Shown piece after piece: positions 16,025-24,393 of a DNA stretch of 64,000 bases. Origin of the DNA: Nonomuraea deserti (GTDB lineage Bacteria; Actinomycetota; Actinomycetes; Streptosporangiales; Streptosporangiaceae); assembly GCF_004348685.1 (NCBI RefSeq), contig NZ_SMKO01000010.1, positions 1 through 64,000 on the forward strand, given 5' to 3'. Below the pieces are notes generated by a model, which made no database searches, had not been told where the DNA came from, and saw only the letters and a list, made by a program, of their open reading frames with translations. Numbering within the stretch: the stretch's first letter is position 1; each line of letters starts with the position of its first letter. Position numbers and translations under genes: made by a program.

Positions 16025-16673
16025 CGGCGCCGCTCTCCCACGCCCAGACGGCGATGCCCACGCGGTTGCGGGTGCCGAGCTTGCGCTGGATGCCGGCGAT
16101 GTGGTTCTTGACCGTGCCGGGCGAGATGAACAGGACGGCGGCGATCTCGGCGTTGGTGTGGCCGCGGGAGACCAGCCGGGCGATCTGGAGCTCGCGATCG
16201 GTGAGGGCCGGTTCCCCCCGCGCCGCCCTGGGAGGGGGCGTCATGAGGTGCCGCAGGAGCCTTACGGTGATCTGCGGGCTGATGAGGGTATCGCCGGACA
16301 TGGCGGCGCGGACGGCCTCGGCCAGCAGGGCCGGGCCCGAGCGTTTCAGCAGGAAACCGCAGGCGCCGTTGCGCAGCGCGGTGTGGACGTACTCGTCGAG
16401 GTCGAAGGTGGTGACGACCACGACGCGGATGGGGTCGGCCACGTCCGGTCCGGCGAGCAGGCGGGTGACCTCGAGCCCGTCGACGCCGGGCATCCGGATG
16501 TCGGCCAGCACCACGTCCGGGCGCAGGTGACGGGCCTGTTCGACGGCGGTGGCGCCGCAGGCGGCCTCGGCGACGACGGTCATGTCGGGCTGGCTGTCCA
16601 GGATGATCCGGAAGGCGTGGCGGATGTTCTCCTGGTCGTCGGCGATCAGGATGCGCGTCGGACCGGGGGTCAT
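16014..16673 (-). CDS. NarL/LuxR-type response regulator
   Basis: 219 residues. The receiver domain has acidic pair DD in ILIADDQENIR, phospho-acceptor Asp in VVLADIRMPGVDG, the Thr of VVVVTTFD and Lys of FLLKRSG. A LuxR helix-turn-helix follows (LTDRELQIARLVSRGHTNAE, then VLFISPGTVKNHIAGIQRKL). Its ATG overlaps the kinase stop (ATGA), so the two form a coupled pair. The 3' end overlaps the alpha-galactosidase remnant by 11 bases. Target genes are unknown; the adjacent membrane proteins at 17.9-19.6 kb are candidates. Confidence 0.92.
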   Translation of the reverse strand: MTPGPTRILIADDQENIRHAFRIILDSQPDMTVVAEAACGATAVEQARHLRPDVVLADIRMPGVDGLEVTRLLAGPDVADPIRVVVVTTFDLDEYVHTALRNGACGFLLKRSGPALLAEAVRAAMSGDTLISPQITVRLLRHLMTPPPRAARGEPALTDRELQIARLVSRGHTNAEIAAVLFISPGTVKNHIAGIQRKLGTRNRVGIAVWAWESGAVTP

Positions 16674-17773
16674 GCGCGGACCTGCCGGGTGCCTTCGGGC
16701 GCGGGAGCCAGCGGGACGGTGGCGGCGACGCGCCATCCGCCGGGAGCGTGCGGGCCGGCGGTGAGCGTGCCGCCGAGGGCTTCGACGCGTTCGGTCAGAC
16801 CGGCCAGGCCGAGACCGCCGCCACGGGCCACGCCGCGGGGGGAGTGCCCGGCCACGGCGTCATCGGTCACGGTGACCACGAGAGCGTCGGCGGCCGGGGT
16901 GCCGCGGACGCTCACCTCCACCCGGCTCGCCGTCGCCGCGTGGCGGCGTACGTTGGTCAGCGACTCGACGACGACGCGGTACGCCGTGGCGGCCACCTCG
17001 CGGGATACGCCGCCGGGGGCGTCGACGTCGAGGTGGACCGTCGCGGTGCCCGAGGACGAGAACCTCTCGGCCAGCTCCCGGAGGTCGGCCAGGCCGGGCA
17101 GCGGTGTGCGGTGCGCCGGCTGCTCGGCGGCGAGATCGTCCTCGTGCAGCATCCGTACAGTCCGGTCCATCGACGCCAGCGCCTGCAGCGCGGCGTGCTC
17201 GATGCGCCGGAACGCCGCCACCGACTCCCGCGGGTCCCGCTCGGCGAGGATCTGCCCGGCCTGGGCCTGGGCGAGCATCTCGCTGACGTCGTGGGCGACG
17301 AAGTCGTGCAGGTCGCGGGCGAGCTGTGCGCGCTGCGCCTGGCGGGCCGCACGCACCGAACGGGCCCGGTAGTCGTCCAGCGACCGCAGATAGAGCCCGA
17401 CCATGGCCGCGAGCACCGCGGACAACACCCATACGGCGAAGCCGGCCAGTGCCGCCAGAGTCGGTGTTCCCGTGCCGAAGCGCAGCAGGAGGACCGGCAT
17501 GGCGCAGCCGGCCAGCGCCGCGGAGACCAGCGCGTGCCGGGCGGGCGCGACCCGGACCGTCACCAGGATCAGGATCAGCAGGCAGGCGGACTCGCCGAGC
17601 AGCCAGCCACTCGCGGCGCCCTCCTGCCGCTGCTCCTCGCCGAGCAGCAGGAGGCCGCCGGTCACGGCCAGCGACACGACGCCCGCCGCGCACGTGGCCG
17701 CCGCGACGCGCCGGCCCGCGACCGCACCGGCCCGCCGACGCCACCACAGGGCTCTTCCGCTTTCCGCGCGCAC
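16670..17773 (-). CDS. DesK-type sensor histidine kinase
   Basis: 367 residues. The N-terminal half has about four to five membrane helices (AGVVSLAVTGGLLLL and LAALAGFAVWVLSAVLAAMV among them). The HisKA_3 phospho-acceptor region is QLARDLHDFVAHDVSEML, and the ATPase domain has ESLTNVRRHA (N-box) and GGGLGLAGLTERVEALGG (G-box). This is the NarL-partner kinase class. The start is GTG 17773 without a clear Shine-Dalgarno. It signals to the coupled response regulator downstream; the stimulus is unknown. Confidence 0.9.
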   Translation of the reverse strand: MRAESGRALWWRRRAGAVAGRRVAAATCAAGVVSLAVTGGLLLLGEEQRQEGAASGWLLGESACLLILILVTVRVAPARHALVSAALAGCAMPVLLLRFGTGTPTLAALAGFAVWVLSAVLAAMVGLYLRSLDDYRARSVRAARQAQRAQLARDLHDFVAHDVSEMLAQAQAGQILAERDPRESVAAFRRIEHAALQALASMDRTVRMLHEDDLAAEQPAHRTPLPGLADLRELAERFSSSGTATVHLDVDAPGGVSREVAATAYRVVVESLTNVRRHAATASRVEVSVRGTPAADALVVTVTDDAVAGHSPRGVARGGGLGLAGLTERVEALGGTLTAGPHAPGGWRVAATVPLAPAPEGTRQVRA

Positions 17774-17938
17774 ATGTCGAGCTTAGACATCCGGTACCGC
17801 ATCTCACCTGTGCCGAACGGCACATTCCGGGCCCGGATCCGCGTGCGGCCGTGCCGTTCGGCCCATGGGCCGCTCGCCCGGCCTCCTCGATGCTGAACCC
17901 GGGACGTGATCGGTTCATGACAGAGGATGTGGTGAGGC

Positions 17939-19027
17939 GTGTTTCGCTGGCTGGCGAGCTGGCCGGCCTGGTCGGCATACGCGGCGGCCGGGTGGTCGGC
18001 GCTCTACGGGGCGCTGGGGCTCTTCTGGGCACGGGGTGGCGGCGGTTTCCCGTTCGCGCCCGTCGACGACGACCATGCGTCGGGCTCGGTCCTTGAAGGC
18101 AGCACCGCGGGGTCGGTCGCGCCGGCCATGGCCGCCATCGGGCTGATCGGCGTGCTGGCCGCGCTGGCGATGGCCCGGCAATGGGGACGAAGCGGTGCGC
18201 GCATGGCGCTGCTCGCCTTCGGGTGGGCCCTGGCCGGCACGCTCGCCCTGGTGATCCAGGACTACACCATGCTCGCGCTGGTCGCCTTCGCTCCGTTCCT
18301 GCTGGTGTTCGCCTTCACCGGTGTCCCAGGCCCGCAGGAGGGCATCGGGGACATCCTCTACTGGCACCGGGTCAACCTGATCATCATGTTCGCCGGCGGG
18401 GTGCTCTGGGCCCTGGCCACCCTCGCCTACCAGCGGCGCACCAGGCGGGCCTGCGCGCACTGCGGCCGGGGCGGCCAGGCGATCGCGCGCTGGACGACGC
18501 CGGAGGCCACGCGCCGCTGGGGCCGGTGGGCGGTGTACGTGGCGTGCGCCGCGCCCGTGCCGTACGAGGTGACGCGGATCGCCTGGTATTTCGGCATCCC
18601 GCTCGGCATCTCCGACGACTTCCTCCGCATGATGCGGGAGACGCCCGGCATGGCGGAGGTGGGGCTCGGCTGCGCCCTCGCCTCGATCGGCGGAGCCATC
18701 CTCACCCACGGCCTCATCCGCCGGTGGGGCGAGGTCTACCCGCGCTGGGTCCGGTTCAGGGCGGGGCGGCGCGTGCCGCCGGCGCTCGCCGTCGTCCCGG
18801 CGTCCATCGTGGCGATCGTCGCGATACCGGCCGGCTTGATGAACCTCCGCATGGGCGTCGAAGCCGGCGCCGACCGGACGTGGGGCATGAACGCGCCCGG
18901 CGCACTGTGGATCGTCTGGGGCGCCGCCCTCGGCGTCGCGGCGTGCGCCTACGGCCTGCGCCGGCGGCGGCCCTGCCGGCACCACCGGCCGGAAGCGCGG
19001 CGGGAGGTCCCCGCGTGCCCCGGATGA
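17939..19027 (+). CDS. Polytopic membrane protein, function unknown
   Basis: 362 residues with about eight hydrophobic segments (for example MAAIGLIGVLAALAMA, MLALVAFAPFLLVFAF and ALAVVPASIVAIVAIPAGL). A cytosolic or extracytosolic loop carries CAHCGRGG. No known transporter signature. GTG 17939 is preceded by AGAGGA; an in-frame stop at 17933 excludes earlier starts. It is divergent from the DesK-type kinase and overlaps the DUF998 gene, so the three may form a signal-response locus (inference). Confidence 0.75.
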   Translation: MFRWLASWPAWSAYAAAGWSALYGALGLFWARGGGGFPFAPVDDDHASGSVLEGSTAGSVAPAMAAIGLIGVLAALAMARQWGRSGARMALLAFGWALAGTLALVIQDYTMLALVAFAPFLLVFAFTGVPGPQEGIGDILYWHRVNLIIMFAGGVLWALATLAYQRRTRRACAHCGRGGQAIARWTTPEATRRWGRWAVYVACAAPVPYEVTRIAWYFGIPLGISDDFLRMMRETPGMAEVGLGCALASIGGAILTHGLIRRWGEVYPRWVRFRAGRRVPPALAVVPASIVAIVAIPAGLMNLRMGVEAGADRTWGMNAPGALWIVWGAALGVAACAYGLRRRRPCRHHRPEARREVPACPG

Positions 19028-19623
19028 CCGCGGCCGCTGCCTGGATGGCGACTCCGCAGGTGTTCGTGGTGGACCTCTGGGTGCAGGCCGCCTGGAGGGG
19101 ACCGTACCCCGTGCTGGACGGATACCTCAGCGACCTGGGGAACACGGCATGCCTGCCCGACGCGTGCTCCGCACGGCACGCGCTGATGAACGCCTCCTTC
19201 GTCTGCCTCGGCCTGCTGCTGGGAATGGGCCTGCCGCTCGTTCCCGCCTCCCCGCGCCGCGTGCGAACGCTGGTGGGCCTGGCCGCGCTGGGCTGGTGCC
19301 TGGTCGGTGTGGCGCCGGAGAACGAGAGCATGCCGCTCCACCTGGCCGGCGCGCTGCCGATCTTCTTCTGCGGCAACGCGGGGATGATCCTCGACGGCCT
19401 GCACTCGTGGAGCCACGACCGCCGGCGGGCCGTGTGGAGCGGGTTCACCGGCGCGGTCGGATCGGCCGCGACAGGGCTCTTCCTCGGCGGCCAGTTCCTC
19501 GGGCTCGGGCAGGGCGGGATGGAACGGCTGGCCGTGTACGCGCCGGCGCTCTGGGCCGCGGGGCTCGGCGCGGCGAGCGTGCTGACCCGCGCGGACACAG
19601 GTCGAGCCGCGCCCCTGCGATGA
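19015..19623 (+). CDS. DUF998-family membrane protein
   Basis: 202 residues with about six membrane helices. The pattern PVLDGYLSDLGNTACLPD near the start and LVGVAPENESMPLHLAGA in the middle is characteristic of DUF998 proteins. GTG 19015 has GGGAGG seven bases upstream, better than the ATG at 19024 that overlaps the previous stop. Either way it is translationally coupled to the preceding membrane protein. Function unknown. Confidence 0.78.
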   Translation: MPRMTAAAAWMATPQVFVVDLWVQAAWRGPYPVLDGYLSDLGNTACLPDACSARHALMNASFVCLGLLLGMGLPLVPASPRRVRTLVGLAALGWCLVGVAPENESMPLHLAGALPIFFCGNAGMILDGLHSWSHDRRRAVWSGFTGAVGSAATGLFLGGQFLGLGQGGMERLAVYAPALWAAGLGAASVLTRADTGRAAPLR

Positions 19624-19633
19624 GCCGGCGACG

Positions 19634-21001
19634 TCAGGCGATGCGCAGCATCGCCCGGCTGTTGTGCAGGATGCGGAAGCGCCCGTCGGCCCCGGGGTCG
19701 AGGAAGACGACCTCCCGGCGCTCCCCGTGGTCCTGGCCGACCTCGACGAAGCGGGAGTCGTCGAGCGCGGCCAGCGTCGCGACCGGGTTCGTGACCAGGG
19801 ATTCGATGTAGCTGTAGCGCGGGATGGTGGTCATCGTCAACGCGTTCCGCCCGTCGTGGTCGATCCTGATGGTGGCCAGCCCCATGTCGAAGTCGCCAAT
19901 GTACCGGCGGGGGTCGATGGGCGCCCCGGTCTCCGGAGGGGTCGCCGGCACGGGGGCGCGCACGCCGGCCAACTCGTTCAGCAGCGGATGGACGAGGTCG
20001 GCGTGGAGCTCGTCAGCGGCGCCGCCGTTGGTGAGCAGGGCCACGGCCACGTCCGCTCCGGGGACCATGCGCAGGTAGGCCTTCTGCCCGATCGTCGCCC
20101 CGGAGTGGCCGGTCACCGTGCCGCCGTCCCAGTCGTGCACCTCCATGCCCAGTCCGTACGAGCGGGGGAAGGCGGACAGCGGCGGCGGCGTCACCTGCGG
20201 CGTGCTCATGGCCTCGACGGCGGCGCGCGAGAGCAGGCGCGTGTCGTCGCGGGCGAGCCCGTGGCGCAGGTGCAGGCGCGCGAACTCCAGCAGGTCCGAG
20301 GCGCTCATGGCCAGCCCCCCGGCCGGGTCGAGCGCGCGCGGGAGCGACCAGACGGGAGCCGGGTTCGTCGTCCCCGCCGTCTCGACGTGGCCGACCGCGG
20401 CGCGGTGCATGAGCGCCTGCTCCGGCAGGGTGACGACGGTTCCCAGCCGCAACGGCCCGGCCAGCTGCCGCTGTGTCACCTGGCCCCAGGCGCCGTCCCG
20501 CAGCACCTCGACCAGGCGGCCGAGGACGACGAAACCGGCGTTGTTGTACGAGAACAGCGCCCCGGGCCGGGTCACCTTGGGAGCACCCGACAGGTTGGCG
20601 ACGAGGGCGGCCACGGCGTCCTCGTTCCTGCCGTAGTCGGCGAGGTCCTCCCCCGGGAATCCCGCGGTGTGCGTCAGCAGGTGACGAGGGGTGACGGCGG
20701 CCGCGGCGGCGTCGTCGGCGAGCGTGAACTCCGGGAGGTGGTCGCGGACCGGCCGGTCGAGGTCCAGCCGCCCCTCGTCCACGAGCTGCATGACGAGCGT
20801 GGCCGTCCACGTCTTGGTGACGGATCCGATCTGGAAGACCGAGTCCGGGGTGGCCTCGACGCCGGTGCGGGTGTTGAGCACTCCCGTGGCCGCCTCGAGG
20901 ACGGTCCCGTCGTGCAGGGCCGCGAGTGCGGCGCCCGGCACCCGGTGCCGGCCGGCCAGCGTGGCGAGGCGCTCGCGCAGGTCTGATGCGGTGATCGTCA
21001 T
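19634..21001 (-). CDS. Class C beta-lactamase-like serine hydrolase
   Basis: 455 residues with the penicillin-binding-protein/class C fold motifs: S60-V-T-K63 (IGSVTKTW), Y152-N-N154 (FSYNNAGF) and H299-S-G301 (TGHSGATIG). No signal peptide is evident, so it is probably cytoplasmic, an esterase or D-aminopeptidase-like enzyme rather than a secreted resistance beta-lactamase (inference). A lipocalin-like C-terminal domain follows from about residue 360. It is divergent from a helix-turn-helix regulator that probably represses it. Confidence 0.86.
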   Translation of the reverse strand: MTITASDLRERLATLAGRHRVPGAALAALHDGTVLEAATGVLNTRTGVEATPDSVFQIGSVTKTWTATLVMQLVDEGRLDLDRPVRDHLPEFTLADDAAAAAVTPRHLLTHTAGFPGEDLADYGRNEDAVAALVANLSGAPKVTRPGALFSYNNAGFVVLGRLVEVLRDGAWGQVTQRQLAGPLRLGTVVTLPEQALMHRAAVGHVETAGTTNPAPVWSLPRALDPAGGLAMSASDLLEFARLHLRHGLARDDTRLLSRAAVEAMSTPQVTPPPLSAFPRSYGLGMEVHDWDGGTVTGHSGATIGQKAYLRMVPGADVAVALLTNGGAADELHADLVHPLLNELAGVRAPVPATPPETGAPIDPRRYIGDFDMGLATIRIDHDGRNALTMTTIPRYSYIESLVTNPVATLAALDDSRFVEVGQDHGERREVVFLDPGADGRFRILHNSRAMLRIA

Positions 21002-21030
21002 GGTGTTCCCCCCAGGTCGATTGATCTCAC

Positions 21031-21060
21031 ATTTAAGACCATAGCCAAAAATGGAGTCAA
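21031..21060 (-). promoter_or_regulatory. Promoter of the serine hydrolase with a dyad in the spacer
   Basis: On the minus strand TTGACT (21060-21055), a 17-bp spacer and CTTAAA (21037-21032) form a promoter about 30 bp before the ATG. The spacer holds CCAT-N8-ATGG (21039-21054), a likely site for the divergent regulator. Confidence 0.5.
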
Positions 21061-21102
21061 TGGGGCGCTACGATTTGCGCCAGGACGATCGGAGGAATGC
21101 CC

Positions 21103-21639
21103 GTGAGTGATGTCGGTGTGCTGCACCCGGTCCGAATCCGGCTGGCGCAGATCCTGGCCCTCGGCCCCCGCACCGGGACACAGCTGCGCCGTGCGTTGCC
21201 GGACGTCCCCTACAGCAGCCTCTACCGGCACATCCGATGGCTCGTCGACGCGGGCGTCATCCGCGTCATCGGCGAGCGCAAGGTGCGCGGAGCGGTCGAG
21301 CACACCTATGAGCTGGACGAACGCGCCGTCCAGGGCGCGGTGCCCGATCCGGCGGGGTTGTCGGCCGGCGACCACGAGCGGGCGGTGACCGCCTTCGTCA
21401 CGGGCCTGATGGCGCAGGCGCACGCCTACCTGGAGGGCGACCCGGACGATCCGGTCGCCCAGGGGCTGACCTACACGTCCGTCCACGTGTGGGTGGACGA
21501 CGAAGAACTGGCCCGGCTCCGCGCGCGCCTGCGCGACCTGATCGACCCCCTCGCGCATGCCACCCCCGGGCCCGGGCGGCGGCAGATCACCCTCGGCGTC
21601 GTCGCGATCCCGCAGCCGGGCGGCGCGGACCCCCGGTGA
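21103..21639 (+). CDS. Helix-turn-helix transcriptional regulator (PadR/ArsR-like)
   Basis: 178 residues. The N-terminal winged helix reads HPVRIRLAQILALGPRTGTQ then LRRALPDVPYSSLYRHIRWL, with a wing containing GERKVRGAVEHTYEL. The C-terminal helical part is acidic and may bind a ligand. GTG 21103 is chosen because GGAGGA lies six bases upstream; ATG 21097 abuts that site. Likely repressor of the divergent serine hydrolase. Confidence 0.8.
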   Translation: MSDVGVLHPVRIRLAQILALGPRTGTQLRRALPDVPYSSLYRHIRWLVDAGVIRVIGERKVRGAVEHTYELDERAVQGAVPDPAGLSAGDHERAVTAFVTGLMAQAHAYLEGDPDDPVAQGLTYTSVHVWVDDEELARLRARLRDLIDPLAHATPGPGRRQITLGVVAIPQPGGADPR

Positions 21640-21654
21640 GGCCTGGTCCGGCTC

Positions 21655-22458
21655 CTACGGCGCGGTGAGCGGTTCGGCCTCGTACGCGTCGTGCAGCAGC
21701 TTCACGAAGGACGGCGCTTCTGGCAGGGACACGGGCCCGATCCGGTGCACGGCCAGCCCCGGCGTCCACGAGTTCATCACCACGGCGCCCGCCAACGCCG
21801 GCAGGCCGGCGAGCGTGACCTCCTCGACGCGCTGGGGCACGCCGAGGCGATCCAGCTGCCTGCGTACGATGCCCATCGTGATCCCGGCCAGCATCTCGGC
21901 CTCGGGCCACACCACCGCCGAGCCGTCCCAGAAGGCCACGTTCCAGATCGAACCCTCGCTGATCCGGCCCCGGTGGTCGACGAAGGCGGCGTCGTCGAAG
22001 CCCTGGTCGACGGCCTGGCGGAGGTAGTAGGTCTTGGCCACCTCTCCGACGTGCTTCACGGCAGGGAGGACTCGTTCGTGCTCGACCGCCGCCAGGGCGA
22101 GCGGGCCCAGCGGGCCGGTCGCGGCGGGTCCGGTGCGTACGAGCAGCCCCGGCTCCACCTCGGGGCTCGCCACGGTGAACTCGCCCGCCGGGGAGTAGAC
22201 CGTGGCGCTCAGAGAGAGGTCGGCCGGCCCTGCCTGGATCGCCGCCCGCAGGCAGGCGCGCACCCGGTCGTCGGGCAGGGCCCGGCCGAACAACTGCAGC
22301 GAGGCGGAGCGCAGCCGTTCCAGATGGAGGTCAAGGCCCCGGACCCGGCCGCCGCGCACCTGCATGGCGGTGAAGTGGGCGTAGCCGGCGAAGGCGAGCG
22401 GCGCCAGGTCGTCAGCACTCGCCGCGTGGCCGTCGCGTTGGACAACGAAGGAAGACAT
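21655..22458 (-). CDS. Class IV aminotransferase (PLP-dependent)
   Basis: 267 residues of fold type IV, as in branched-chain aminotransferases and aminodeoxychorismate lyase. The PLP Lys is in LPAVKHVGEVAKTYYLRQA and the Glu in GRISEGSIWNVAFWDG. Signature segments around GITMGIVRRQL and TLAGLPALAGAVVMNSWTPG match the family. The actual substrate cannot be told apart by eye. ATG 22458 has GGAG at a spacing of six. It is divergent from a MerR regulator, with a textbook MerR-type promoter between them. Confidence 0.85.
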   Translation of the reverse strand: MSSFVVQRDGHAASADDLAPLAFAGYAHFTAMQVRGGRVRGLDLHLERLRSASLQLFGRALPDDRVRACLRAAIQAGPADLSLSATVYSPAGEFTVASPEVEPGLLVRTGPAATGPLGPLALAAVEHERVLPAVKHVGEVAKTYYLRQAVDQGFDDAAFVDHRGRISEGSIWNVAFWDGSAVVWPEAEMLAGITMGIVRRQLDRLGVPQRVEEVTLAGLPALAGAVVMNSWTPGLAVHRIGPVSLPEAPSFVKLLHDAYEAEPLTAP

Positions 22459-22508
22459 ACGTCGCTCCAGCAATGCTCATCAGGTGGAATGTCCGTTACC
22501 ACAGCGAC

Positions 22509-22538
22509 GTTAAAGCTTGACATCGATGGAAAGGTCAA
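22509..22538 (-). promoter_or_regulatory. MerR-type promoter of the aminotransferase gene
   Basis: On the minus strand TTGACC (22538-22533), an 18-bp spacer and TTTAAC (22514-22509) form an overlong-spacer promoter. The inverted repeat TTGAC-N12-GTCAA (22538 to 22517) fills the spacer, the arrangement MerR activators use to untwist the DNA. Confidence 0.62.
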
Positions 22539-22543
22539 ACCCC

Positions 22544-22888
22544 ATGCTGATCGGTGAGTTGTCCCGGCGCACCGGGGTCAGCGCGCGCCTGCTGCGCTAC
22601 TACGAGGCTCAGGGGCTGCTCCACACCAGCCGCGGGCCCAACGGTTACCGCCACTTCGACGAGGATTGCGTGGTCACGGTACGGCAGGTGCGCGCCTTGC
22701 TGAGGGCCGGGCTGTCCACCGAGGTGATCCGGTCGGTGTTGCCGTGCGCGCGGGGCGAGCGCCCGGACATCGAATGGTGCGCCGAGCTGTGGGACATCCT
22801 GAACGGTGAGCTGGCGACCATGGACCAGCGCATCGACGAGCTCCAGAGCAGCCGTGACGCTCTCGCCGGTTTCCTGGCGCGGCCCTGA
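22544..22888 (+). CDS. MerR-family transcriptional regulator
   Basis: 114 residues. The MerR winged helix is LIGELSRRTGVSARLLRYYE followed by AQGLLHTSRGPNGYRHFDED. A coiled coil (ELATMDQRIDELQSSRDALA) follows for dimerisation. Cysteines in SVLPCARGERPDIEWC could sense redox or metal, but no classical metal loop is present. ATG 22544 sits just after the dyad shared with the divergent aminotransferase promoter, consistent with autoregulation. Confidence 0.86.
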   Translation: MLIGELSRRTGVSARLLRYYEAQGLLHTSRGPNGYRHFDEDCVVTVRQVRALLRAGLSTEVIRSVLPCARGERPDIEWCAELWDILNGELATMDQRIDELQSSRDALAGFLARP

Positions 22889-22892
22889 GCCG

Positions 22893-23702
22893 TCAGGAGG
22901 TGGCGGTCCGTGTCGCGGTGATCACCACGGCGGTGTAGCGCATCGTGAAGGCGCCGCCGTTCGCGTCGATCGCCGCGCCGATGGCCGACAGCAGCTCGTC
23001 CAGCTTGGCGGGCGGGAGCCGGTTGCTGCCTCCGTGCGTGGGCACCTGGTCCAGCCACTCCTCCCGGGTGTAGGAGCGTTCCCAGTCGAAGTGCCACTGC
23101 TCCGGATCGCTGAACGCGCCGACCTCGCGAAACCCGTCCGCCGCGTGGGTGAACATCGCCGAGTACGCCTCCATGAGCGGCATCACGCTGTCGTACGCCG
23201 GCATTTCGGGTAGCACCCGGCGATAGGCCGCGGCGAAGGCCTCGTTCAGGTCGGCCGGGGGCTGGAACACGTTCCAGAACAGCGCCAGCCGTCCCCCGGG
23301 CCGCAGCACCTCCGCCGCCTTGGCCGCGCCGGCGACCGGGTCCACCCAGTGCCAGGTCTGCCCGGCGGCGACCGTGTCGAAGGTCCGGCCCGCGGCGTCC
23401 CAGGTCTCGAACGTCGACACCTCGCATTCGACCCCGGTGTGCCGGGCCAGGTCGGCCATGCGCTCGTCGGGCTCGACGCCGAGCACCTTGCAGCCGGCGG
23501 CCTGGAACTGGCGGGCGGCGATGCCGGTGCCGGTGCCGACGTCGAGAAGCTCGGGACCGGGGCCGGCGGCGACGATCCGCTCTATCAGGGCGTCAGGGTA
23601 GCGGGGGCGGGTGCGGTCGTAGCGTTCGGCGTGCGTGCCGAACGACTCCGCCACCTGCCGGAGACGATGGGGCTGGTTACCGCCGGGCGGTATAGTGGGC
23701 AT
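22893..23702 (-). CDS. Class I SAM-dependent methyltransferase
   Basis: Up to 269 residues. Motif I is ELLDVGTGTGIAARQF, motif II KVLGVEPDERMADLAR, then TVAAGQTWHWVDP and VLRPGGRLALFWNVF. The fold is that of ubiE-like methyltransferases; the substrate is unknown. ATG 23702 lies inside one of two palindromic operators, so GTG 23654, which starts at VAESFGTHAERYDRTRPRYP, may be the real start. It is divergent from a TetR gene and probably repressed by it. Confidence 0.84.
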   Translation of the reverse strand: MPTIPPGGNQPHRLRQVAESFGTHAERYDRTRPRYPDALIERIVAAGPGPELLDVGTGTGIAARQFQAAGCKVLGVEPDERMADLARHTGVECEVSTFETWDAAGRTFDTVAAGQTWHWVDPVAGAAKAAEVLRPGGRLALFWNVFQPPADLNEAFAAAYRRVLPEMPAYDSVMPLMEAYSAMFTHAADGFREVGAFSDPEQWHFDWERSYTREEWLDQVPTHGGSNRLPPAKLDELLSAIGAAIDANGGAFTMRYTAVVITATRTATS

Positions 23703-23730
23703 GTGCCCACCATAGTGGGCAAGCGCCCAC
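23695..23730. promoter_or_regulatory. Two TetR operators in tandem
   Basis: GTGGGC-ATGT-GCCCAC (23695-23710) and GTGGGC-AAGC-GCCCAC (23715-23730) are palindromes with identical half-sites exactly 20 bp apart. TATAGT (23691-23696) may be a plus-strand -10 overlapping the first. They cover the region between the methyltransferase and TetR genes. Confidence 0.72.
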
Positions 23731-23776
23731 TCGTCCAGTCGCGTGGGCCCGGCGAGGTCGAAGGGAAGGACGCGCG

Positions 23777-24376
23777 GTGCCGACAGGGGTGGCCATGCGC
23801 GACGTGCGCGAGCAGTTGTTCACCGCCGCGGAGCGCATCCTGCTCCGAGCCGGGCCGAGCGGGCTGACCAGCCGGGCGGTCACCACCGAGGCCGGCTGCG
23901 CCAAGGGCGTGCTGCACCGGCACTTCGCCGACTTCGACGCCTTCCTCGCCGAGCTCGTCCTCGACCGCATCGGCCGCATCGACGCTCAGGCGGTCGCCCT
24001 GCGCGACTCCGCCGGCACCGGCACCGTCGCCGGCAACCTCACCGGAGCGCTGACCGGCGTGTTCGAGTCGGTCGCCGTGGCGATCGTCGGCCTCATCACC
24101 TTCAGGGACGAACTGCGGGCCCGGCTGCGCCAGACCCGCCCGGCCGGGATCCCGCTCCTGGCCGAGGCCACCACCATGATCGCCTCCTACCTCGCCGCCG
24201 AGCGCGAGATGGGCCGCATCGCGGTGGACGCCGACGTCGACACGCTCGCGCTCACGCTCATCGGGACCGCGCACCTGCTGTACGCCGGCAGGGAGGGCGC
24301 CCCGCCGGAGGCCGGAGCCGTCGAGAAGGTCGTGACCACGGTCATGGCCGACGTCGTGCAGAGACGGTTGCTCTGA
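23777..24376 (+). CDS. TetR-family transcriptional regulator
   Basis: 199 residues. The helix-turn-helix is SGLTSRAVTTEAGCAKGVLH followed by RHFADFDAFLAEL. The C-terminal helical ligand domain has no diagnostic motif. GTG 23777 with AAGGA at a spacing of six and ATG 23795 with AGGGG at a spacing of five are both plausible starts. The twin GTGGGC palindromes upstream are its likely binding sites. Confidence 0.85.
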   Translation: MPTGVAMRDVREQLFTAAERILLRAGPSGLTSRAVTTEAGCAKGVLHRHFADFDAFLAELVLDRIGRIDAQAVALRDSAGTGTVAGNLTGALTGVFESVAVAIVGLITFRDELRARLRQTRPAGIPLLAEATTMIASYLAAEREMGRIAVDADVDTLALTLIGTAHLLYAGREGAPPEAGAVEKVVTTVMADVVQRRLL

Positions 24377-24393
24377 CCCCGCGTGACGGCTGC

